From positions 7,378,001-7,442,000 of the forward strand of contig BSBN01000047.1 in NCBI GenBank assembly GCA_027924645.1: a stretch of DNA of 64,000 bases, in the 5' to 3' direction. The notes beneath the pieces were generated by a model, which saw only the letters and a list, made by a program, of their open reading frames with translations, ran no database searches and was not told the origin of the DNA. Positions 1 to 11,526 of this stretch are shown here, piece after piece (the stretch's first letter is position 1; the number at the start of each line of letters is the position of its first letter). The DNA comes from Cunninghamia lanceolata. Its lineage: Eukaryota; Streptophyta; Pinopsida; Cupressales; Cupressaceae. A program made the position numbers and the translations under genes.

Positions 1-845
1 TTGTTCATTCAAGAAAAGGGGGGTTACATTTACTAGCAAAACTCTACCATTTTTGTAAAAGAATGTGCACATTCAAAACTCTAGGAAAATATTTAGTATC
101 ACTATTTAGATCTAAGAGAACTTGTATAACTAGGCATCAAATTTTCCCTTTTGTATCTACTTGTCAATGTGAGGTTTCAAATAAATAAAATACTTTGACT
201 ACAATTATTGAGAAAAATGGTAAAAAATGCATTGATTGTATAACCATAAATTATGCACATCTGATTAACATGATTAGAGGTACATGTGGTTAACCATTAA
301 AATTGAAACAAAACATGGATAAACATGTAAATAATAATAAGAAATCAATAAATACATATGAAACTTGTTATATATGGAGAATCCCTTTAAAAAAACTCCA
401 CCTCTAAAGAGATAGTGAGCTTGCCTTAATGAAATAGAAATAGGTATATCAATACAAGTCATACAATCTTCTTTATCTTTTTATAATTCTAGTAGCATGA
501 GTACCTACACAATTTTCATAACAAGTCCTTCGTATATAGGCTTCAGAAGTCCCAAAAACCACCATAAAATAATACCATGGGTCCAAACATGGTCTCAAAA
601 TACCATGGTAAAAATTCTCATGACCCACTACATGAAAGTAATATCCAAAATAGAAAATAGATCCTATTACACTTTAATACATCATAGATTCTATAATAAG
701 ATGCCATTAATCCCACTTTCACATTTCCAGGTGCTCCATGATTGCATTAATTTTCCTTGTCATTGCCTATCCTGAAAAAGATGCTCCATAATTCCTAATC
801 TTTGATCTATATTAGTAACTCCCCTTATACAATGCTATTACAACA
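1..845 (-). mobile_element. Copia element A, 3' LTR (part; runs off left edge)
   Basis: Read on the minus strand, a purine-rich stretch (AAGTGAGATAT) is followed by TGTTGTAATAGC, the usual junction between a copia polypurine tract and a 3' LTR start (TGTT...). This puts the LTR boundary at about 845. The LTR continues leftward, probably past position 1. No long ORF on either strand looks real. The assignment rests on the junction motif and on the copia RNase H end that this sequence rejoins across LTR-ORF copy 1. Confidence 0.6.
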
Positions 846-1047
846 ATATCTCACTTGATCTAGATTATAATAATAATAAAATAGTATACCTCAATCCTCA
901 TGGTCATCCAAGTTACTCACTCTAAGAAAGTTGCAGACCTGATGTTATACATTAGGATTTCAATTTGATATCACACTATCCTAATATTCTCACTTGAAAT
1001 TATACATTACAATGAAATAAACATGAAACATAAAATGAATTAGGTAC
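846..1047 (-). mobile_element. Copia element A, pol end, 3' UTR and polypurine tract
   Basis: About 200 bp between the LTR junction and the insertion point of LTR-ORF copy 1. The minus-strand codon spanning the insertion site is completed here and followed at once by TAA (about 1040), so copy 1 landed within a few bases of the copia pol stop codon. Otherwise noncoding. Confidence 0.55.
1043..1047. repeat. Target site duplication GGTAC, left copy (element copy 1)
   Basis: GGTAC lies directly before the 5' LTR and recurs directly after the 3' LTR at 22564-22568. A perfect 5-bp duplication is expected for Ty3/gypsy integrase and fixes both ends of the element. Confidence 0.9.
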
Positions 1048-1329
1048 TATTGTGTGGTTACACAACACGCCCCATTTTGACTTGGCAAAACAGGGACCCA
1101 ACTTTTTTGGCTTTGCTTGTGTTTTCTGCTTGCTGGCGGTCTGGTAAAAATAAGTCAGTACAGGTGATCTTGTATAAGGGGGACTGGGTAAGTCATCATG
1201 ATGAGGTCAGTTTTCAAAGTTAACATTTCATGTCAATAACCTCATGGGTAGATTGAGTAAAAAATTCCATGCGGGTTTGCCTTTTGGATCACCCAGATAT
1301 TCCTTGAGGAACAAAAGTTATGATGAGTC

Positions 1330-2010
1330 AAACATTTGATCAAACCTGATATTCCGAGGAGAGGATCATATTTCTCAACTTCAGTCATCTTACAAAAGAT
1401 CACCCCGATATAATATTATCACCTGATAAAATCACTTTCTCCAAACATTCAGACATCAACTTTAGGTGATAATGATATCCACCCAATAAATAACGTTATA
1501 TGTTTTGCGAAGGTCATATTCCTAAGCATCACCCTAATATTTTAATATCGTCTCGATATTTGAATATCGGCCTGTCACAAAATATCACCCCGAACCAATA
1601 TCCTGCTGACGTCATCCAAACTCGATAATTGAAGAAGTAAAAATGATGATGACGTCACCATTCTTTTACCTCGAGGAGGTATATTTCCAAACATGACCCT
1701 TCCTACATAACATGACGATGACATCATAAAGCCACAACGCCGAACCAAGTCATTATCCCATTGACGTCATCTTGATATTTCGATGGAAGGTTATCTTAGT
1801 CTGAAGGGGATGATATTATAAACATCACTAGACATTCTGAACATCCCCCAATATTTTGAATATCACCCGATATTCTTAGCCCAACCTGATATTTTGACAT
1901 CGGTCTTTTCACCTAAACCGGATAATCATGTTATACCAAGAGGGTGATATTTTGAATATCACCTGATCTTAAGAATATCACCCGATCTTCAAAGATCACC
2001 CCGCGCCTTG
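1330..2010 (+). promoter_or_regulatory. U3 motif array: TGACGTCA-type sites and GATATT/AATATC repeats
   Basis: This stretch has repeated short words: GATATTTTGAATATCACC-like units that read as small inverted repeats, CACCCGATATT, and several TGACGTCA or near versions (about 1614, 1650, 1760). TGACG is the core bound by plant TGA/bZIP factors. The same kind of array is present at the same place in all four LTRs. It probably acts as an enhancer for a promoter upstream of the U3 ORF. Function is inferred. Confidence 0.5.
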
Positions 2011-2048
2011 CCACCATAACATTAAATGCACATAGATGTGGTAGGTGG

Positions 2049-2080
2049 TTCCCGCCGATTACGAACTTGATATATACACA
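2049..2080 (+). promoter_or_regulatory. Candidate U3-ORF promoter: TTCCCGCC site and TATATACA box
   Basis: TTCCCGCC (E2F-like) at about 2049 is followed by TATATACA at 2071-2078, about 270 bp before the splice donor. The 3' LTR of copy 1 has the same pair (about 17176 and 17199). Copy 2 keeps the TTCCCGCC site but not the TATA. This would start a transcript carrying the leader exon of the U3 ORF. Prediction only. Confidence 0.35.
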
Positions 2081-2350
2081 TGGTGAGATCCGGCAGTTTC
2101 GTACAAGAAAATTAGCTATTGCATTTAATTTGCCCTAATCTACCTTAGTGAAGAGGTTAAAGATGATTTACAGACTCATTTTGCACTTACCATGATATAA
2201 AACAAGTTTTTACAGAGCAGAACTTGCGAATTCTCATAAGGCCACCTGTGGATGCTTATAGCTTGAACTAGAGTGGGATATGAGAGCGTTGCTGGTAATT
2301 GAATTCATTTCAGACAATTATCAGCATAATTAAGAGGATAAGTGCATCAG

Positions 2351-2552
2351 GTAAGTAATTGGAACCCTCTGGTTATCATGTTTTGCATATCCAGGTATCA
2401 TGGGGTCTTATGGTTTGAAAATTTCAAGTTATGCATGTCAGGATAAACGAAATATGGAAAGAACAGTAGTATGCATGATGAATAATGAATATGTAATGTA
2501 TATGCATGTTGGTATATGTATCAATTGTAAGACCAGGTTGTGTTACTTGCAG
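2351..2552 (+). other. Predicted leader intron of the U3 ORF (202 nt)
   Basis: The donor CAG|GTAAGT is a near-perfect plant 5' splice site, and TTACTTGCAG|G is a good acceptor. The ATG of the U3 ORF starts 7 nt after the acceptor in the context CCATGGAG. The 3' LTR has the same intron with the same length (17478-17679), and copy 2 has a 163-nt version. Conservation of both sites in all four LTRs, while the intron body differs between copies, supports real splicing. Confidence 0.65.
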
Positions 2553-2558
2553 GCATCC

Positions 2559-5500
2559 ATGGAGGACAAGCAGTTAGCTAGGTCAGAGGCAGAATTCCTG
2601 AAGCTAATGTTTACTCATCCTGGGGGTGTTCAATTCAAATATGGAGCCATCACCGATACACACCAGGGGAATATGGATTTGGCTGCCTGGTTAGTTAAGA
2701 TGAATGATGAGAAGAATACCAGCGCCCTGCTGGATGTGGTCTTCATTTCAGAAATGTGGAATGTAGCTAGTTTTCCCTACTCCATGGAAACCCCTGAGCT
2801 GGTTGTTGAATGTGCAAGAAATTATAACCCGCAGACGAGGAGGGTAGAGAAACATGGCAGAGTATATGCAGATCTATCAATCAAGGGTATTGCCACCACT
2901 TTAAGTTTGTCATTGGGTAAGAAGGTTTCCAGCATAGACTTGAAGAAATCAGAGGTAGAGTATGAGAATAACAGGAAGACTGCTAGGAAGAAGATGTATC
3001 AATGGAGGGCGAAGAATAGTCCCTATCCTACAACAGCTAAACTTTCAGTTCATTTATATAAGTATGACTTTGACAACGAGTACCAATATATGATAGCCCT
3101 GCTGAGCAGAGTGACAGGCCAGCCTAATGCTAGAAGTTTTAAGGACTGGATGTATGCAGTCATCCTGATGTGCCTTTACACGGATAACAAGCCAATGTGC
3201 GCTAAAATGATAAGTGACGCTCTGGATGAGCAGCTGATGAACCTAGGAGGTTTAGATTGTTCCTTCTACATGACATCATATATAGTTTATTCATGTGCCT
3301 ACAAGGGTACATTTGATGCACGAGTTACAGATGGAAAGATTGGAGGCACAACCAATGATGTCCATATATGGGATCATCATCCCCAATTGCAAACAGTTAA
3401 CTACCTCCAGGATTACAAGCTGGTAAATGATGCATTCTCTATGCACCTGGTGAGAACAATGGAAGAAGACAGAACCAAGAGACTAAGCATGGAGGCTCAG
3501 GAAGTTATCTACAGGCATGGAGCCTGGTTTATTCAATTCACCACTTTCTCCTATATCAAGATTGAAGATTTTGAGGGGGAGCCTCTCATGCTCCCAAGGT
3601 ACCCTACAGATGCAGTTGTCTTAATGGAGTTTCTAAGACAAATCTCTATAATATTGAATGCCTATAAGGCAAATAACAAGCTTCCACCAGTGTTATTTCC
3701 AGTTGTAATGGGCTGGTATATGTGCCCAGATTCTGAGAGTATAAAGAAGGCCATAGCTGGTCTAGATATGATGAATTTCTAGCCTTTTCCATTAGTAAGG
3801 TCATATGATCCTTATGGGAGGATGCAGAGGATCATGGGGAAACCCATCCATCGAAGAAACCTTGAAGACTTCTGGGAAGATTGTGAAGATGAAGCTGAAG
3901 CCCGAAGAAGAAGGTATCAAAGGTTAACACTTAACCAAATTAGGGCCTTTGATGGCATCTCCGTCCCAGCGCAACTGAAGAAAGATGATGGAATGATAAT
4001 GACCAATGAGTATGAAGAGAAGAAGATATATAATGATACCATCTCTACACTGGATCTCACTATACATGAGGATATCTCCTTAGATCCATTCACAGGTAGG
4101 ATATTACAGCTAACCCAAGCTTGGGTAGATGAGCAGATAAATGCACTAAAGAAAAAGGGTGTTGCCATCACAGTGGACAACAAAAAGAAAAGACAGGAGA
4201 TTGCTGAAGATGAATATGATGACTTCTTAATTGAGAAGAGAAAAACTAAAGGAGAGAAGGCACCACCTCCTAAAAAGGGCAAGAAGTCCTCAAAAGGTAA
4301 GAAGGCTGATACTGAACCCAAAGGGGTTGTAGTGGAAAGAGTGGTAGTACCAGCTCAGGATGCGTCAAGATCAGGACAAATATCAGCCTCATCATCATAG
4401 CCTCCTCAGGATAAACAAAAACCTAAACAAGTCCAAGGGCCAACTGCACATCCTGCTGGTACATCTGAGGAGGACCAGACCTCACAAAAGAATAAAGAGA
4501 AAGATATTCCTTTAGAAGAAGAATCTAAAGAAGAAGAAGGCCCTTTGTCCTTCACAAGGAAGAGAAAAGCACCTCAGGTGATACCAAATACACCTAAGAA
4601 ACCAAGAACTTCTATGAGAGGAGAAATCAAGCAAACTCCCATAATGTTGAGGGGAGCAGGTGGGGATGTATTCAAGAAGGAACTGCAGCATAATGTTCCA
4701 CTCCCCACTATTGTAAAATTGAAAACTGAATTAGCAGAAGAACAGGTAAAAGAAACCTCTAGGATACTCCAAAGTGGTATTGTTTCATTGGAGGAAACAA
4801 TTGACCTATCCGATGATGAGGTAGTGAAGGATGTAGCTTCACAGAAAATGGAAACCCTTCCTGCTGGCACCAAGATAACTCCTCATGGAACTCCACCAGT
4901 ACAAATAGTATTGGAGGAGATAAAGAAAGTGGAATCAGAAAAAGAGAAGAGTCCGGAAAAGATAGCTCAAGAAATAGGGCTGGATACATTGATTAAGCAG
5001 GTAACTAGTCCTACAGTAATTGATGTCACCTATAGACAGGATGCAAGTCCTGAAAATAGAGGAAATATTCAGGATAAAGAAGAAAATGTTGAGGAAGTAA
5101 AGATGACAGAGATAGAAAGCCATACTTTGGATATGGGTGAGCAACAACAAGAGGAAATAGCTGTTGGGCCCAAGATAGTTGAAGTACAAGACAAGGGAGG
5201 AGAAAAGACAGATATATCAGATGATCCTACCCTAAAGGTACAAGAGATAATTGTTACACCTGCAGAACAAATTGCAGCTACGGATCAGGTGGACAAGCCT
5301 AAGGTAGATACAGTAATATCTACGGAAACAAATATGCCTCATGATGAGGAAATCATTAAGGTAGATAAGATACCCGTGGAGGAAACAAAAGATCAAGATC
5401 ATGATAAACATGTAGATGATGAATAGGATCACCCTCCAGAGAAGGAAATTCCTCAACAGGAGGATGCACCCAAAGATCACCCTCATGAGGAGCATCATGA

Positions 5501-6935
5501 GGAAGAAATAAGGAGATCACCCTCCCCATCGAACATGATGGTGGATAGCAGAGATCAAGGTGATCATCATGATGGTGATAAAGACCAACAGCTAAAGGAT
5601 CAAGTTCCTTCGTGGCTCGAGAAAGAAATTGGTGCAGAACCAGGTATAGAGGCACAAGAATTTGATGTGTCTACATTATTTTCAGAAACATTAATAAAGC
5701 CTAAGAGGAAGGCAAGATTAACTTCTGCAATTAGAAGAGATCCTATAATAGGCAGGAGGACTACACAGTTAGCACTCCCTACTGTGGATAAAGAAAAGGG
5801 TAAGATCGCTCTGGATGAATTCTAGATTAGCACAATTGATCTTGGGTTTGCTACTGAGGATCAAGAGGGCCAAGAAGGTAAAGACATTATTGATTCATTA
5901 ACCCAAAGGGTGAAAAGAGAGAAGGAGAAGAATAATCAACATAAGGAGCACATTGCTCAGCTGCATGCATATATAAGAGGTTTAATTAACCCCGACAATA
6001 CATCCAGTGATCATGTAGTCCCATTGACTGCTATTTCTCAGGAAGAGGTCAATAAGTTAAACCTCATGAAGCATGAATCAACAATAATGTTGAAATGGAT
6101 GTCATCCACGCTCGATGGAGCAAAAGAAGTGGCAAAGGCCTCTTTGAAGAGGTGGAATTCTTTTGATACCTCTAGGAGAAAAGTAGTTAAACTGCAGATG
6201 GAGATCGACAAGAGGTCATTTCAATTAGAAAAGGTCATCAACATTTTGGATGAAATGAAGAGGATTGATCGACAGATCCTAATAAAGAACTAGGTATTGA
6301 ATAATAAGATAGCCCTATTGATTGTTATCTAGGATAAAGATGTCAGATTTGAATGTGATGTGCTTAAGAGATGCAACAGTAAACTAAGGAATGTCAGCAT
6401 GAAGCTACATGATATGATGTCCCTTGAGGCTGAAGTTTTGGAAACATTAGAAGGAGATTTAGAAGGCAAGATAGAGAATCAAGATGAAGAGTTTGTCATG
6501 AAAGCTCTACATAGTAATTTCCAGCTAGTTGTTGAAGACCCTCTCAACCACCTGACAGAAGAAGTACTCGATAAAGTAATGAGAATAAAGATCAGGGTGG
6601 AAGATTATAATGAAACTGCCAACAACAGGAAGAATAAGTTGGAATCTCTCCAGAACAAATATTAGGTGCATAAACATGCCATTACCAAAGCAAGAACTCA
6701 GGATGGCAGAGAATTGGAGAAAATAGTGCAAGCATACGAGAATATAAGGACAGCTATGTAGGTCCATATTCAAGAAGATCATCATCATGATGATGAAGAT
6801 AGTGAGAGCGGTGAAAGTGATGATGATGACAAAGAGCCTGATGAAGAGACACCACAAAGGGAAATATATGCATCAAATGCCTATGAAAGTATAAGTTGTT
6901 TAGGTGGTTGCCAGCTAGAAACCTGTGCCATGTGA
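2559..6935 (+). pseudogene. U3-encoded protein of LTR-ORF family (copy 1, 5' LTR), broken by stops
   Basis: One frame of about 1,432 codons runs through the LTR. I chose the ATG at 2559 because it lies right after the predicted splice acceptor and aligns with the start in the other LTRs; the frame upstream of it is intronic. Premature stops sit at about 3780, 4398, 5424, 5823, 6291, 6330, 6663 and 6759. Nearly all are TAG where a sister copy has CAG or TGG. The ancestral stop near 6855 is lost (CAA), so the frame runs on to 6933. The layout matches copy 2: a conserved N-terminal part of about 560 residues, a basic stretch (KRKAPQ, PKKPRT), a long acidic middle, then a helical, probably coiled-coil C-terminal part. 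I do not recognise the family. There are no membrane segments or signal peptide, so it is not env-like. Confidence 0.8.
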
Positions 6936-7030
6936 GAAGGTTGACAAAGTCAAAGAGAAATGTGAACCGTAGATTTTAAATAGATAAATCTTGATCATAG
7001 ATCAATTGTAACCGCTCCCTCATCTTGTTT

Positions 7031-7037
7031 CATAAAA
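7031..7037 (+). promoter_or_regulatory. LTR promoter TATA position (CATAAAA), copy 1 5' LTR
   Basis: CATAAAAGGTGCAGGG aligns with TATAAAAGG in the other three LTRs, so this box carries one change. It lies after the U3 ORF and about 830 bp before the LTR end, where the genomic RNA promoter should be. R and U5 follow. Confidence 0.55.
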
Positions 7038-7867
7038 GGTGCAGGGATGCCTCATTTTTATTCATTCAAAACTTAATTGAAATCTGTTTGCTGAAGTATT
7101 CAGGACTCATTTCAAAGCTATTGTATATGTACATGTCTTTTGCATACTTAATGAAAGAGAAGAGCATTTTGATTACAAATCTTCGTAAATCTTGAGTAAT
7201 CTGTGTCTGAAATCTAGATATGTGCTTTGATTTGCTGCATCCCTTGGAGTGCTCATCATGTTGCATGTATTGTTTTCATTCACCATCCTCTGAAGTTTGT
7301 ATCAACTATGTCTAGCTGTGGAACATCCTGGTGAACAGAAGGTTTGATTTCTTCTCATAGTGATAGTATCAAGTGTGTATGTGGATCAATAGCTGAAGAT
7401 TAAACTTTATTTTGAAGCATTTCTTTCAATTGCTTTCAATTTCAGAACATTTCATCATCATAATTGCAAATAATTGACAATCTTAAGCAAATAATACAAA
7501 TATGCAGACATCCCATAGATAATTGAACACATTCAGCATATTTGAGGGTAAAGCATGTCAAAATGACAAATATCATGCAAAGATTTAAAGATAAACACAA
7601 TATTTGAAGTATATCCTGTGTAGAAATAACTCTCTATGCAGCATCATTACAGGAAACATCATCTTACTAATGAGATCTACGTAAGGCCCCAAAATGGAAA
7701 CAGCACACACAGCAACCTCTGAGTAATGTTAGAAGATTAAGACCTAATCAACGAAGACTTGAGATCATGAATTCTTCGAATTCATTGTATCTTTCAAGAT
7801 GAGTAAAGGTTGTTGTGTAACTTTTATTCTATGTTTGTTTATGACTAACATCATGATCAACATAAAT

Positions 7868-7885
7868 TGGCGCTAGAAGGATGGC
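7868..7885 (+). other. Primer binding site, copy 1
   Basis: TGGCGCTAGAAGGATGGC starts 5 nt after the LTR end (TAAAT spacer). The TGGCGC start is common in Tat/Athila-type elements. I could not assign the priming tRNA with confidence. Confidence 0.6.
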
Positions 7886-8332
7886 CATCCATAGGATGAG
7901 GATCATCATCAGTAGTTCAGGTAATGATAAAGATTGTAAGGTAACACTTGGACACCGCTAAATTTCCAAGCTAGACGCAAATGTTTGTGGTTCTGTGTTG
8001 ATGTACACTAATCCTGTGTAAAGTTTTTGAAATCAGTCATAAATATTGCAATCTTTACAGTGGATCAACATGTATTTGCAAAGATCAGCCTTATTTCAGG
8101 TAAATTTGTTGAAGCTTTGAGGTATCCTGCCTTAGAAACCTTATATCAACCTGCTAAGTGTTGCCAAACCCAGATATCACTTCATATTTGCAGTATAGCT
8201 GCAAATATTCTGTAAATACTGGGTCAAATTTCCAATCCTGACCATAAATACTGTCACTACTAGTATATTCCAACTGATATTTACAAAGTTCCAACCAATT
8301 TGCCTTAAAATTGAGAAATCTTGGCTCACAGG

Positions 8333-11300
8333 ATAAATACCAGGTCACGATCCTCCGGACCTTTTGACGAATTACCTGTTAGAGGGTTCAGACCTAGAAC
8401 TGTGGACATCCATCACACTCCAGGATCTAGTGCGTTAGGAGCTTCACCACAACCTCCTCCTGTAATTGCTATCGGTTTGCAAATACCTTCAGGGTTGTCT
8501 GTGACACCTCCTGTCCAACCTTAGCCAACTGTGCTATAGGCTCAACATCCTCCAGTTGCAATGTCTTTCTTTGCAGCAAAGTCACCTTTGACCTTCACTG
8601 CATATCATGAGTTGCCAAAAAATCTAGACAAACTCTGTCCAAAATATCATCCTTATCAAGATGCTGATGATCATATCAGAACGCTCAAGGAAGCCTGTTG
8701 TAGGGCCAGAATTGAGCATCAGGACGTTGTATGCAAATTATTTCCTTTTTCCTTAGGGGAAGAGGCTTATAATTGGTTTATTAGTCTTGGTCAGAGTTCT
8801 GTCGGTTCATGGGATGTCCTAGAGAAAGTTTTTATGGATAGGTTCAAAGTACCTATTGATCCTTCAATGAACTATCACCTATTTGCTACAATCAAGCGGT
8901 TTGAGGGAGAACCTATTGCTAATTTCAATGCTAGGTTCCAGAAAATGCTATCCAAGTTAATTGCTCCATATAGTGTAGCAGATGCTATTGCTAGGAGTAT
9001 CTATTACTCAACTCTAGATCCTCTGACTTCTATGTTCATTAGGAGAACACATCCTGAAATCACAACCTTAACAGGAGCTTTTCAAGAAGCTATCAAAGTT
9101 AATCAGCAACTGGTACCTGCTCCTACTCCAAATATTGCTTTCCCTACATTGCTTGGCATGTATCCAGCATATCCTGCATAATATCCTCCTCAGCCATAGT
9201 ACAATGGAGCTATGGTACCTCCAGCAGTAATGCCAACACCATTGCAGATATCTCCATTGAGTATCATGCCTCCTCCTCCTAATGGAAATGACCAAGTGCC
9301 TCAGTATCCTACACAAGCACCAACACCTCAGGGTGTAGATCAAAACAATAACATTGGATCCTCTTTCTTCAAGCCTCAAACTGAAAATGTAGTGGCTAAA
9401 GCTCAAGAAGAGAAAGAAGAAATCAAAGAAATTTCTGCTCAACTAAGAAAACTAACCACAGAGGTCACTCATCTGAGAAACCAGAACTTCTATTCTCAGC
9501 CTAACTAAAATAGAGGTTATAACAATGACATACCTAGTTATCCTGATAGGGGGTACAACAACAATAATTTCAACAATAGTGGTGGAAATAATAACAATCC
9601 TCCCAGACAGCCTAGAGTATGGAACTCCAGGCCAAATAATGGCTCACTGCCATCACCCTTAGATAACCAGCCATCTACTGAAACCAAACAGACTACTAGA
9701 GTCAATCTTGCTGAGGCAACCCTTACCAATTGGTGTAGAATACGCAATACAAATGCTCATGTAGAATTAGACTGTCCACAATTTAGAATTACTATTAGCA
9801 TTTTCCAGACAAAAGTTTCTAATACTTCTGGAAATCCACCTCAAGTGGAAGGAAATGAAATTGTCCCTTGTGGATATGACTCTGCATTTGTATTGGAAAG
9901 TTACACTGATCAGCATCATCAACAGACTGTGTCATCCCGCCAGAATTACAACCTGGCAAGTGAAGAATCTACCATGGCTTTTGAGTCAAATTGTGTCTTT
10001 CCTTTTGAAGATGAAAATGAGCCATCCAATGAGCATGAAGAAGTGCATGCTTACCAGCAACAATATCAGGGTAAGCACAATTATAATCTGAGAAGTAACT
10101 CCAACAGACCTACTAGTCCACTAACCAGTTCCTTGCCTTTGAATAATTTAACACACCTCCTAATCCCAAGGCAAGCAACAATCTAGGATTTCCAAAGGTG
10201 AATTTACAATATCTATCACCACAAAATACAGTATCAAAAGCTATTGGCCTACCTCATGAATTTGACAAACTAGTCACATATCTGGCAGATGAGATGAAGA
10301 AAGTAAGGATCAGCTTGTCTCTATCAGAATTGTTGAAAACTCCTGTAATTAAGAAGGCCTTTATGAAATCTCTAGATGATCCTACTCCTAGAGAGGATAG
10401 TCATCCCCCAAGTCAGCCTAACAATAGGGATCATGCTCATAAAGATAACACTGTCAAACATAAAATGCCAGCTACTGTCCAAGCTGCAGAAACCTCCCAC
10501 ATGACCTTGTACAGGGATAACAGTGAGTCACCACCTTTTCTCCTCACCATAAGGATGTTTAGCAAGAATTTACACAACTATTTGGTAGATTCAGGAGCAT
10601 CTACAAATGTCATGCCCCTGTCAATATGCAATGCTTTAGGGCTACATCCTGCTAAATCTTTAAAAAAGGTGACACAACTAGATAAAATAGAAGTAAGTGT
10701 AATAGGAGAATTAACGCATATCCACATGCAATTAGCATCTGATCCCAGGATCTAATATTACATCGATATCCAGGTAGTAGATATACCTGATACATACGAG
10801 ATGTTGCTCAGTAGAGACTGGTCTAAAACTCTTAATGGATATATGTCTACTGACTTCAGTCACATGTGGTTACCTTGGAAAGGTATACCTAACCAGATAA
10901 GGATAGATGCTGAGCCTAGAATGAAACACATGATCACTGAATACAACAAAACAAATGAGATCATGTACGTAAACATTGAACCCAGAGTTTATGCCATTAG
11001 ACCACAGACTATCAAGATAGAAGAGGTCCTGATGCTTGACTTTCATCATGATGATGATGATGATCATCAGGAAGACATATCAACTGTAGAACTAGATAAT
11101 GACTTTGAAAATGAGAATGAAATAGATCGCTTTAGAAACTTTGAGATGCATTTGTCCAAGCAGGTAAAACGTTGTCAATTGTTAAATATACATGTTCATG
11201 ACATTTTGATTGATGGTTGGTGCAGATTACACGATGAGGCACATTTAGAGAAAACTTGTGAAACATGCTTAGATATGATGGAGCTAGAGCAGACATGCAG

Positions 11301-11526
11301 TGAGGCATCATCATCATATTCTGAGGTAAGTTCTGCATCCAGTGATGATGATGATACTAATTTTTGTTTGTCTTCTGCAAGAAGCACAAGTGAGGTAACA
11401 AATCCAGATGAGGATCATATCCTGAGAATGGAAGAAATTCTGGTAGATAACCAGATAAATGTCCAAAAGAAAGAAAAGATCACCCCTAGGAGTGATTGTC
11501 TGATGAAGACAGAGGCAGTAACCTGA
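8333..11526 (+). pseudogene. Gag-protease region of copy 1, broken
   Basis: Homologous to 38140-41439 of copy 2. The Gag core starts MSFFAAKSPLTF at the first good ATG (8561) and contains the retrotransposon gag domain (GEEAYNWF, PIANFNARFQKM). In-frame homology starts about 75 codons upstream (RINTRSR..., GFRPRTVD) without an ATG. A His/Cys motif (NWCRIRNTNAHVELDC, one His changed to Arg relative to copy 2) lies near 9730. The protease motif LVDSGASTNVMPLS is at about 10585. Breaks: stops at 8522, 8537, 9179, 9197 and 9506, a 1-nt loss near 10150, a stop near 10755, and a deletion of about 23 nt near 11500 that shifts the frame. Confidence 0.85.

Larger units (their letters stand above)
1048..7862 (+). 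repeat. 5' LTR of copy 1 (6815 bp)
   Basis: Matches the 3' LTR at 16176-22563 along its whole length except for one 427-bp gap. The first two bases are TA where the other LTRs have TG (one transition), and it ends in CAACA before the primer site. Inside, in order, are a motif-rich region (about 1330-2010), a leader with intron (2351-2552), the U3 ORF (2559 to about 6857), and a promoter/R/U5 segment (about 7031-7862). At 6.8 kb this is far longer than ordinary plant LTRs of a few hundred bp to about 5 kb. Confidence 0.9.

Noticed and set aside
2070..2400. Extending the U3 ORF upstream of 2559 through the open frame starting at 2400
   Set aside because: That stretch is inside the predicted intron, and in copy 2 the homologous region is not open beyond the splice acceptor.
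4574..5655. Several minus-strand ORFs within the U3 frames (also near 19886-20782, 32615-33496, 48229-48689)
   Set aside because: They lie opposite the U3 ORF, recur only because the LTR recurs, are rich in Leu/Phe/Ser as expected from the complement of acidic codons, and show no motif.
2559..6935. Env-like gene
   Set aside because: No signal peptide, no transmembrane segment and no furin-like site, and the frame lies in the LTR instead of between pol and the 3' LTR.
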